Made by a program: the position numbers and the translations under genes. Under the pieces are notes generated by a model that was given only the letters and a program-made list of their open reading frames with translations, had not been told where the DNA came from and made no database searches. Source: DASPKX01 sp035627835 (GTDB lineage Bacteria; Verrucomicrobiota; Verrucomicrobiia; Limisphaerales; SXQI01). Taken from it: a stretch of DNA of 44,928 nucleotides. The stretch spans positions 1 to 44,928 of the forward strand of contig DASPKX010000093.1 in NCBI GenBank assembly GCA_035627835.1, read 5' to 3'. Each line of letters starts with the position of its first letter. Position 1 is the stretch's first letter. Of the stretch, positions 24,923 to 31,966 are shown in pieces.

Positions 24923-26338
24923 TCAGTTCTTGGCGACTGTTGTGGTCGCTTCCTCTTCGTCAGTGGTCGTGATGTTCAGCCGTTGCATCCTGTACCGCAA
25001 AGCGTGCCTGCTGATCTTTAACTGATCAGCCGTCTTCGTGAGACTATAATGATTCTGCTCCAGCATCGCGGTTATCAGCTCGCGCTCAAAATTCGCCATC
25101 GACTCATCCAGCGAAAGCGAGCCATTGCCCAAGGGAGTCTCTGTTCTTCTTAGCCCCTTTTCAATGCGGAAATCAGGGAGGTTTGCGGCCTGAATTTGGT
25201 CCGTGCGCTCCAGGATCACAGCCCGCTCAATCGCATTCCTAAGCTCGCGGACGTTCCCGGGCCAGTGATGGCTCATCAGCTTCTGCTGCGCCTCAGGGGA
25301 AAGACCCTTTATTTGGCGGCCCATGGAGTGGGTGAAGTGCTTCAGAAAGTGTTCGGCCAAGAGGAGAATATCCCTGCCCCTCTCCCGCAACCCCGGCGGC
25401 CTAAATTGAACAACATTAAGACGATGGAACAAATCCTCGCGAAAATGGTTCTCCTGGATGGCATCGACGATGTCGCGATTTGTGGCCGCAATCAATCGAA
25501 CATCCACCCGCAGCTCCTGATTGCCACCGACGCGGGTAAACGTGCCGTCCTCGAGGAAGCGGAGCAGCTTGGCCTGAAGCGGGCGGCTCATGTCGCCGAT
25601 CTCGTCCAGGAAAATGGTGCCTCCATCGGCTTCCTCAACGCGGCCATGCTTTTGCTTGAGGGCGCCAGTGAAGGAGCCTTTTTCGTGCCCGAACAATTCG
25701 CTTTCCAGGAGCGTTTCGGGAATGGCAGCGCAGTTGATACGGATGTAATTCTTCTGGGCCCGCTTGCTTAGGCTGTGCAGCGCCCCGGCGATCAGCTCTT
25801 TGCCTGTGCCGCTTTCGCCCAGAATCAGCACAGTGGCGTTGGTAGGGGCGACGGTGGCGATCAACTGTCGCAGTTCTTTGACTGCGGGGGATTCGCCGAT
25901 AATTTGCTCGACTCGGTAAACTTCCCCAGCGCGGGCTTTGAGAGCCGCATTCTCTTTGAGCAGTTTGTGCCGCTCGGCGCAGCGAGCGACGGCGTGCAGC
26001 AACTCCTCCGGAGCAAATGGCTTCGCCAGGTAATCGATGGCTCCTGCCTTAATCGCCTCCACCGCGAGCTTCGGCGTGGCATAGGCCGTGATCATCAGGA
26101 TCGGCAAATCTGGCCAACGCGAGCGCACCTGGCCGAGGAATTCATACCCGCTCATGCCGCCCAGGCGAGCATCAGTGATGACCATGAAGAATTCTTCGGT
26201 CTGCAGAAGCTTCAGGGCCGCCTCAGCCGATTCGCTGGCGCGAAACTGGTATCCCTCGTTCGCCATGACGGCTTCGAGCGACAGACGCATGTTTTTCTCG
26301 TCATCAACGACGAGGAGTGGGGGCAAATCAGCGATCAT
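24923..26338 (-). CDS. NtrC-family sigma-54-dependent response regulator
   Basis: This is a 471-residue activator. The receiver domain spans residues 8-120, with acidic Asp12-Asp13, phosphoacceptor Asp56 in ITDARLGG and Lys105 in AKPF. The AAA+ domain contains Walker A GESGTGKE (173-180), the sigma-54 contact loop GSFTGA (220-225) and Walker B TIFLDEIGD. The C-terminal Fis-type helix-turn-helix (about 425-458) includes SLTKTADQLKISRHALRYRMQRL. Such proteins activate promoters of the -24/-12 class after phosphorylation. It overlaps its kinase gene by four bases (ATGA) and is followed after one base by a small membrane protein gene leading to hpnD and hpnK. Confidence 0.97.
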   Translation of the reverse strand: MIADLPPLLVVDDEKNMRLSLEAVMANEGYQFRASESAEAALKLLQTEEFFMVITDARLGGMSGYEFLGQVRSRWPDLPILMITAYATPKLAVEAIKAGAIDYLAKPFAPEELLHAVARCAERHKLLKENAALKARAGEVYRVEQIIGESPAVKELRQLIATVAPTNATVLILGESGTGKELIAGALHSLSKRAQKNYIRINCAAIPETLLESELFGHEKGSFTGALKQKHGRVEEADGGTIFLDEIGDMSRPLQAKLLRFLEDGTFTRVGGNQELRVDVRLIAATNRDIVDAIQENHFREDLFHRLNVVQFRPPGLRERGRDILLLAEHFLKHFTHSMGRQIKGLSPEAQQKLMSHHWPGNVRELRNAIERAVILERTDQIQAANLPDFRIEKGLRRTETPLGNGSLSLDESMANFERELITAMLEQNHYSLTKTADQLKISRHALRYRMQRLNITTTDEEEATTTVAKN

Positions 26339-27753
26339 CGGCGGAATCTAATAACGGTCTTCGCTGGCAAAAGTACCGTGAAACGGGCGCCTTTTCCAAG
26401 TTCAGATTCAACGGAGACCTTGCCGTTGTAAAGCTCGGTGTTGTGTTTAACGATGGCAAGCCCGAGGCCGGTCCCCTTCTCTTTCGTGGTGAAGTAGGGC
26501 TCAAAGATCTTGTCGATATGCCGCTGCTCCATCCCTGGGCCGTCATCTTCTATCACCACCTTGACGCAAAAATCGGGAGCTGTGCTGACGGTGGCACGGA
26601 TCGTCCCCTTCCCTTCCATCGCTTCACGGGCGTTCTGAAGGATGTTCACGAAGACCTCCGACAAGTGGCCTTTCTGGATCATCAGCGGGGGTATGCCTGG
26701 CGAGTAATCTTTGAGCACCTTCGTCTCGTAGGAGGTTCCTTTGGGGAAGACCTGGTCGATGGCATGGTCCAGCTCATCACGAACGTCCAGTTTTTCCACC
26801 TTGCCTTCGGAGAGCTGCGCATAGCCCATCAACTCCGTTAAGATGCGATCGGATCTGTCCACTTCCTCTCGGATGATGGAGATCTGCTGCGTGATGGTTT
26901 TTCCCTCTTTGACGGTGCGCTGCAGCGTGAAGGCTGCGTTGTTGATGATGCCCAGCGGGTTCTTTAATTGATGCGCGATTTCCGCTGCCAACCGGCCCGC
27001 CGCCTGGAGCTGTTCCTGCCGAAGCTGAAGCTCCCGCGCTTCTTCCTGGGCCGTGCGCTGCTTCTCCATGAAGACCTGGACGCCGTAGCAACAGAGAGTC
27101 ACCAACACGAGCAAGGCAATGCGCAAAAAAAATGGTTCCGCTGCTGCCTCCGAAGCCCCGCCTTCCTGCATCGCCACGAGCACCACGTCATCCAGCAGCC
27201 GTGATTCCCACTGTCCCATCACCACATCCAGGAGCCCTGCGGTAATGTAACAGCCGGTGACGATGATGTTCAGGACCAACTGCCGCGTCGCGACAGGGAC
27301 GCTGATGGCATTCCGCACCATCAAGCCCGGGAACACCCAGAAGAGAATGCTGTCGAAGCCTCCGGTAACCAGCGTCAGCGCCGCGACCAGCAAAGCGTCG
27401 ATCCACGCTGAAGCCGAAACAATGTTTTGAACGGCGGCAAACGGGATTTGCCTCATCCCAAGCAGCAAGGCAGCGACGCCCGTGTTGATGCAGACGTAAA
27501 CCAGGAAGAATTGGCGAACGATGTTTAAAGCTATCTCACGGGGAGGGGTGTCGGTGGTGGCGCCGACGCCGGTCACGTCTTCGAACCAATTAGAGAAAAA
27601 CAGGTAATAAAAGAGGACGAGGATGACAGCGGCCTTCGCGGGCAGGCCGATGTTCCGCTCCATGAGGCGGATGCGGTCGCGCTGGTAATGCTCGCCGGGC
27701 GCGCTCCCTTTGAGCAAAGCGCGAAGATTTATGTCATTGGCCAGTTGAATCAC
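26335..27753 (-). CDS. membrane sensor histidine kinase
   Basis: This is a 472-residue kinase. The N-terminal region (about 38-225) holds five to six hydrophobic helices with no recognisable periplasmic sensor domain, implying sensing in or near the membrane. A coiled linker (230-252) leads to the HisKA H-box AAEIAHQLKNPLGII with His261. The HATPase_c domain has the N-box ILQNAREAM, G1 DDGPGM and G2 GTGLGLAI. It should phosphorylate the adjacent NtrC-type regulator. The start is a GTG at 27751-27753; an ATG at codon 31 is an alternative but would remove only the cytoplasmic N-terminus. A sigma-54 promoter match lies upstream at 27821-27839. Confidence 0.93.
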   Translation of the reverse strand: MIQLANDINLRALLKGSAPGEHYQRDRIRLMERNIGLPAKAAVILVLFYYLFFSNWFEDVTGVGATTDTPPREIALNIVRQFFLVYVCINTGVAALLLGMRQIPFAAVQNIVSASAWIDALLVAALTLVTGGFDSILFWVFPGLMVRNAISVPVATRQLVLNIIVTGCYITAGLLDVVMGQWESRLLDDVVLVAMQEGGASEAAAEPFFLRIALLVLVTLCCYGVQVFMEKQRTAQEEARELQLRQEQLQAAGRLAAEIAHQLKNPLGIINNAAFTLQRTVKEGKTITQQISIIREEVDRSDRILTELMGYAQLSEGKVEKLDVRDELDHAIDQVFPKGTSYETKVLKDYSPGIPPLMIQKGHLSEVFVNILQNAREAMEGKGTIRATVSTAPDFCVKVVIEDDGPGMEQRHIDKIFEPYFTTKEKGTGLGLAIVKHNTELYNGKVSVESELGKGARFTVLLPAKTVIRFRR

Positions 27754-27820
27754 AGGGGGCGCAGCTCGCGGTTAAGGAGCCTGGAACCGCCTGATATTAG
27801 GCCAGTTCAGCGGCGAATTC

Positions 27821-27839
27821 AAAGCAAGCCGCGTTCCAA
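27821..27839 (-). promoter_or_regulatory. candidate sigma-54 (-24/-12) promoter
   Basis: On the minus strand the sequence reads TTGGAACGCGGCTTGCTTT. It carries the invariant GG (plus-strand 27836-27837) and GC (27824-27825) with exactly 10 nt between them, and matches TTGGCACG-N4-TTGCTTT except for C-to-A in the -24 box. It lies in the 91-bp gap after coaC, about 70 nt upstream of the kinase start. Transcription would start near 27812. The first genes downstream encode a sigma-54 activator system, so autoregulation is plausible. No enhancer site was identified. Confidence 0.55.
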
Positions 27840-27844
27840 TCCCG

Positions 27845-28393
27845 CTAAGGAAGCAGGGCTAAGGCTCTTTCCGCTATCTTCTGGACGGGCCATAAACGCC
27901 CCAAGCCTTCATAACCGCATGAAAGGAGGCCTTCCTCCGGGCCAATGAATTCGACGCTGCGCTCCTTAAGAACGCGGGCATTTTGCTGCGTGGCGGGGTG
28001 CAGCCACATCTTGCCGTTCATGGCGGGCGCGATAAGCACACGCGCTTGCGTGTTCAGCGCGAGCGCAATGCAGCTCAGAGCATCGTCCGCCAAGCCGTGG
28101 GCCATCTTGGCCAGGATGTTCGCGGTGGCTGGGGCAATCAGGAGGAGGTCCGCCTCGTCCGCGAGTCGAATGTGCGTCGGCTTCCAGCCTTCCTCCTCAT
28201 CGTAGAGGTCGGTGACGACTGGCCCCCTCGAAAGAGTCTTAAACGCAAGCGGGGTGATAAAGCGTTGCGCGTCCGCAGTCATAACCACCCGGACGGTGCA
28301 GCCTTCTTTGGTCAGCAGGCTGGTTAGGTCCGCGGCTTTGTAAGCAGCGATGGACCCTGTGACCCCCAGGACGATGTTCCGCGAGCGGCTCAT
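27845..28393 (-). CDS. coaC: phosphopantothenoylcysteine decarboxylase (flavoprotein, CoaC half only)
   Basis: This 182-residue HFCD-family flavoprotein probably decarboxylates phosphopantothenoylcysteine in coenzyme A synthesis. It has GVTGSIAAYKAADL at the start, HIRLADEADLLLIAPATANILAKMAHG with the active-site His, PAMNGKMW and the LLSCGYEGLGRL flap with the Cys. The usual bacterial CoaBC fusion has a synthetase (CoaB) domain after residue 190; it is absent here and no CoaB gene follows. It starts in a four-base ATGA overlap with gmk. Other HFCD enzymes (flavin prenyltransferase) were considered, but the PAMN and SCGYEG motifs favour CoaC. Confidence 0.88.
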   Translation of the reverse strand: MSRSRNIVLGVTGSIAAYKAADLTSLLTKEGCTVRVVMTADAQRFITPLAFKTLSRGPVVTDLYDEEEGWKPTHIRLADEADLLLIAPATANILAKMAHGLADDALSCIALALNTQARVLIAPAMNGKMWLHPATQQNARVLKERSVEFIGPEEGLLSCGYEGLGRLWPVQKIAERALALLP

Positions 28394-29019
28394 TTCCTTT
28401 CGTAGCTCGGCAGGCGCACCCGGGATTGGTGGAGTTGTTCTGCTGTCAGAATGGCGAGGGTCCGCTCGTAATCTTCAGCCACAGTGTGGCTGGTCACAAC
28501 ATAATGAAAATGGTTGGCGTGGCCGATTTCCTCCAAGGCCATGCTAAGTCGTTTTTCAATCACCGCCGGCTCATCAAGGCCGCGTTTGCGGAGCCGCTTT
28601 TCAAGGGTCTCCAAGTCCGGAGGAATGAGGAAGACGGTGACTAACGCCGCCTGGAGTTCCGGGTCATCAGTGTCTCGGATGCTTTCCGCACCCTGCACAT
28701 CAACGCTCAAAAGAACATCCTTGCCCGAGCGCAGCTTGCCGAGAATCTCGCTCTTCAATACGCCGTAATGGTTTTCGTAAACCATGGCGTGCTCGAGAAA
28801 CTCGCCAGCTTTGATCTTTTCCTCAAACTGGCTGCGGCTCAGGAAGTAGTAATCCACCCCATCCTTTTCGCCATTGCGTGGCGGCCGGGTGGTGCAGGTT
28901 ACCGCGCGAACGGTGTTTGGGCGCTTGGCGAGGAGTTGCTCGCAAAGCGTTGTTTTGCCTCCTCCTGATGGAGCGGAAATCACGACCAACAATCCTGTTT
29001 GTGAATGCGTGTTGGTCAT
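28390..29019 (-). CDS. gmk: guanylate kinase
   Basis: This 209-residue enzyme phosphorylates GMP to GDP with ATP. The P-loop SAPSGGGKTTL is near residue 17, followed by the GMP-binding TCTTRPPRNGEKDGVDYYF and FLEHAMVYENHYGVLKSEI. VLLSVDVQGA is the conserved central strand, and the lid region RLRKRGLDEPAVIEKRL follows. It lies 3 bp after yicC and overlaps coaC by four bases, the common yicC-gmk-(rpoZ)-coa order. The rpoZ (omega) gene usually found after gmk is missing from this position. Confidence 0.97.
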   Translation of the reverse strand: MTNTHSQTGLLVVISAPSGGGKTTLCEQLLAKRPNTVRAVTCTTRPPRNGEKDGVDYYFLSRSQFEEKIKAGEFLEHAMVYENHYGVLKSEILGKLRSGKDVLLSVDVQGAESIRDTDDPELQAALVTVFLIPPDLETLEKRLRKRGLDEPAVIEKRLSMALEEIGHANHFHYVVTSHTVAEDYERTLAILTAEQLHQSRVRLPSYERK

Positions 29020-29022
29020 TGG

Positions 29023-29904
29023 CTATTCCACGTTCTGGACCTGCTCCCGGAATTTCTCAAGCTCTGCTTTCAGCTCCACAACGTGCCGGAGGATCACACC
29101 GTCATTTGCTTTGGACCCGATAGTGTTGATCTCGCGATTAATTTCCTGCGCGAGAAAATCCAAGGTTCGACCGACAGGCTCTTTGCTCTCGGCCAGATCG
29201 TCGAACTGTTTAAAGTGACTGTCTAACCGGGTGAGTTCCTCGGTGATATCGGAGCGATCAGCGAAATAAACGACCTCCTTAATGAGCCGTTCATCGTCCG
29301 CGAGCGGGCTCTCCAGACCGGCCGATTCAATCCGCTCAATGAGAGCTTCGCGGTAACGCTTAACCATCTTGGGCGCTTCTTTGTGCAACCTGGCGACCCC
29401 TTTGCGCATTACGCCGATGCGCTTGACGAGATCAGCCTTAAGATGCGCGCCCTCCTTGGTGCGCATGGCAACCAGGGCGGTCAGAGCAGTGTTGAGAGCT
29501 TTCTCCACCGGCGCCCAAAACGCTTCTGAATCACTGACTTCAAAATCACTGCGAAAGACGCCCGGGGCGCGAACGAGGTGATCCAGCGTTACACGGCCTT
29601 CCAGGCCCAAAGATTGGGCGAGGCGTGCAAGCTCGCGCGCGTATTCGCGGGCAACCTTTTCATTGATGTGGGCTTTGCCGGTAAGAGCTTCCTCGCCTGC
29701 GTGGATGGCCAGCCGGGCGGTTAAGCGGCCTCGGGCGACCTTGCGGTTAATCTCGTTCCGAACCCGAGATTCGAGAGGCTCGAGTTCGCGCGGGAGGTAA
29801 ACAGTAAGTTCAGACTGCTTTCTGTTCACCGAGCTAAGCTCCACAGTGACTTTGTAGCCGTCCTGTGAAGATTCCCCCCGCCCGTATCCGGTCATCGACC
29901 TCAT
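29023..29904 (-). CDS. yicC: YicC-family endoribonuclease
   Basis: This 293-residue protein starts MRSMTGYGRG, the family signature. It continues with the substrate-binding N-terminal domain (VELSSVNRKQSEL, YLPRELEPLESRVRNEINRKVARGR) and ends with the DUF1732 catalytic end: ADRSDITEELTRLDSHFKQFDDL, GRTLDFLAQEINREINTIGSKAND and VVELKAELEKFREQVQNVE. YicC proteins are endoribonucleases linked to small-RNA turnover. It is the first gene of the yicC-gmk-coaC set and starts 43 bp after trpB, so it may be read through from trpB or use its own promoter. Confidence 0.97.
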   Translation of the reverse strand: MRSMTGYGRGESSQDGYKVTVELSSVNRKQSELTVYLPRELEPLESRVRNEINRKVARGRLTARLAIHAGEEALTGKAHINEKVAREYARELARLAQSLGLEGRVTLDHLVRAPGVFRSDFEVSDSEAFWAPVEKALNTALTALVAMRTKEGAHLKADLVKRIGVMRKGVARLHKEAPKMVKRYREALIERIESAGLESPLADDERLIKEVVYFADRSDITEELTRLDSHFKQFDDLAESKEPVGRTLDFLAQEINREINTIGSKANDGVILRHVVELKAELEKFREQVQNVE

Positions 29905-29947
29905 GCGCGCGAACTATGCCCGAGAGAACTGGTTGCCCCAAGCCCTT

Positions 29948-31144
29948 TCACAACTTGCTGAGGGCGGCCACCTGCGCGACGTCCTTATCACCGCGTCCGG
30001 AAAGGTTCACGATCACCAGATCCTCCTTGCTTAGCTTCGGAGCTTCCCTAATGCACGCTGCGACAGCATGGGATGACTCAAGGGCAGGAATAATGCCTTC
30101 CAGCCGCGCCAGCCGCGCGAAGGCGTTCAGAGCTTCGGCGTCCGTGGCGTAGGTGTAATCCACCCGATTGCGATCCCGCAACCAGGCATGCTCAGGCCCG
30201 ACAGCGGCGTAATCCAAGCCAGCGGACACACTGTGGGTGAGCTGGATTTGGCCATACTCATCCTGCAGAACGTACGACCGAGTGCCTTGAAGAACGCCCA
30301 ACGAGCCGCCCTGGAAGCGCGCGGCATGCTTCTCCGGCTGAATCCCCTCCCCGCCTGCTTCAACGCCAAGCATCTTCACGCTGGTGTCTTCGAGGAACGG
30401 ATAGAACAGGCCGATGGCGTTGGAGCCGCCGCCGACGCAAGCGATCAGCAGATTTGGCAAGCGCCCTTCCTTCTCCTGAATTTGGCGCCTGGCTTCGTCG
30501 CCGATGATACGTTGAAAGTTGCGGACCATCACGGGGTACGGATGCGCGCCGTAAGCCGTGCCAAGAATGTAATGCGTGGAGCGAACGTTAGTAACCCAAT
30601 CCCGCATCGCTTCGTTAACCGCCTCCTTCAGAGTTTTCTGGCCAGCAGTGACAGGGACTACTTCCGCCCCGAGCATGCGCATGCGGTAAACGTTCAGGGC
30701 CTGGCGGGCGCAATCGACCTCACCCATGTAGATGACGCACTTGAGTCCGAACATCGCGCTCACGGTGGCGGTGGCCACCCCGTGCTGGCCGGCCCCTGTT
30801 TCCGCAATGATGCGGGTCTTGCCCATGCGGCGCGCGAGAAGGATCTGGCCGATGGCGTTATTGATCTTGTGGGCGCCGGTGTGGAGAAGATCTTCGCGCT
30901 TCAGGTAAACTTTTGCGCCGCCTAACTCTTTCGTGAGGCGTTCAGCATAGTAAAGCGGCGTGGGACGGCCGACGAATTCCCGCAGGTAGTATTGAAGCTC
31001 TTTCTGGAATTCCGGATCCTTTTGCGCACGGAAATATTCCGCCTCCAGTTCCTGGAGCGGGTGCATGAGCGTTTCAGGGACATATCGTCCACCGTATTCA
31101 CCAAAGTGCCCCTGCGCATCCGGCACCGCCGCCAACGTTGTCAT
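29948..31144 (-). CDS. trpB: tryptophan synthase beta chain
   Basis: This 398-residue PLP enzyme condenses indole with serine to form tryptophan. Motifs are FGEYGGRYVPETLMHPL at the start, KREDLLHTGAHKINNAIGQ with the PLP-binding Lys, ETGAGQHGVATA, the phosphate-binding CVGGGSNAIGLF, and the C-terminal VNLSGRGDKD. It is the TrpB1 type that partners with TrpA. No trpA or other trp genes are next to it. A methyltransferase gene and ileS lie upstream on the same strand, and the gap to the methyltransferase stop is 54 bp. Confidence 0.97.
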   Translation of the reverse strand: MTTLAAVPDAQGHFGEYGGRYVPETLMHPLQELEAEYFRAQKDPEFQKELQYYLREFVGRPTPLYYAERLTKELGGAKVYLKREDLLHTGAHKINNAIGQILLARRMGKTRIIAETGAGQHGVATATVSAMFGLKCVIYMGEVDCARQALNVYRMRMLGAEVVPVTAGQKTLKEAVNEAMRDWVTNVRSTHYILGTAYGAHPYPVMVRNFQRIIGDEARRQIQEKEGRLPNLLIACVGGGSNAIGLFYPFLEDTSVKMLGVEAGGEGIQPEKHAARFQGGSLGVLQGTRSYVLQDEYGQIQLTHSVSAGLDYAAVGPEHAWLRDRNRVDYTYATDAEALNAFARLARLEGIIPALESSHAVAACIREAPKLSKEDLVIVNLSGRGDKDVAQVAALSKL

Positions 31145-31198
31145 AATGAAAGATTCGCCGAGGAATGCAGAACCGCCAAGCCGTTTTCGGAACTGGCT

Positions 31199-31966
31199 CT
31201 ACTTCAAGCCTTCCATGTAGAGCGACTCGGGCTTGTATTCTGACCCGTCAGGATTTTGGTCGAGCTTGAAAGAGAGCCAATCGGCAATGCGGCTGGTCAA
31301 GCAGGTCTCGACGTGAACATCGCGGAAGCCGATTTTCTCCAGGAGATCCCGCAGGGAATATTCATCGTACATCCAGCGGTGCGTTTCGCCCGCAGCGGCA
31401 GCATTGCCGCGCACAAACTTCTCAATGCGGGCGGCGAGTGGGTTGGCCGCTTTGCCGGAGAAATCGCTGCGGACCATCTGATCGATCAAATCATCGACGG
31501 CGCGGGAGTGCTTCTCAGTGGCTTGAGGCCGCGATTGTTTGCGCTCCTCCACCGCCGCGAGATACTGCCGCGTCAGGTACTGCAAGTCGGGAACGACAAC
31601 GCGCAAGACGCCGCCCGGCTTCAGTGCGTGGTAACACTGCTGCAACACGATGGGCCCCACGTCGCGATCCAGGTGCTCGAGAAAGTGTGAGTGGTAAACG
31701 GCGTCGAACGATCCAGGCTCGAACGGAATTCCTTTTCTCAGATCCCAATAAACGATGTCGGGATCCACCTGCTCAAGACGCTCCTGGCGCAGCGGTGTAA
31801 TCAGGCCAACTTTGCGGGCCAGGTCCGCGGCTTTTTTGTGATGGCGGAGATACGCGTATGGCGAGAAATCAACGTTGTTCCATTCCCAATGCATCTTCGT
31901 GCCGCAAGCCAGGTTCAAGAGAGCCTGCCCGTTGCCACGACGTTTTATTGGGAACCGGCCGCTCAT
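31199..31966 (-). CDS. SAM-dependent methyltransferase (type 11-like)
   Basis: This is a methyltransferase of about 255 residues. The glycine-rich SAM site is LLNLACGTKMHWEWNNVDF, and the motif PFEPGSFDAVYHSHFLEHLDRDVGP is followed by ALKPGGVLRVVVPDLQYLTRQYL. The 'HFLEHL' and 'R..vPDl' pattern resembles methyltransferases from polysaccharide or natural product loci. The ATG at 31964-31966 is chosen because it forms an ATGA overlap with the ileS stop; a TTG twelve codons upstream is less likely. Its substrate is unknown, and its place between ileS and trpB gives no clue. Confidence 0.82.
   Translation of the reverse strand: MSGRFPIKRRGNGQALLNLACGTKMHWEWNNVDFSPYAYLRHHKKAADLARKVGLITPLRQERLEQVDPDIVYWDLRKGIPFEPGSFDAVYHSHFLEHLDRDVGPIVLQQCYHALKPGGVLRVVVPDLQYLTRQYLAAVEERKQSRPQATEKHSRAVDDLIDQMVRSDFSGKAANPLAARIEKFVRGNAAAAGETHRWMYDEYSLRDLLEKIGFRDVHVETCLTSRIADWLSFKLDQNPDGSEYKPESLYMEGLK

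Noticed and set aside
25775..26431. 218-codon plus-strand frame over the response regulator
   Set aside because: It is antisense to the receiver and AAA+ domains with conserved motifs.
30188..30925. 245-codon plus-strand frame over trpB
   Set aside because: TrpB is certain; the antisense frame is a shadow.
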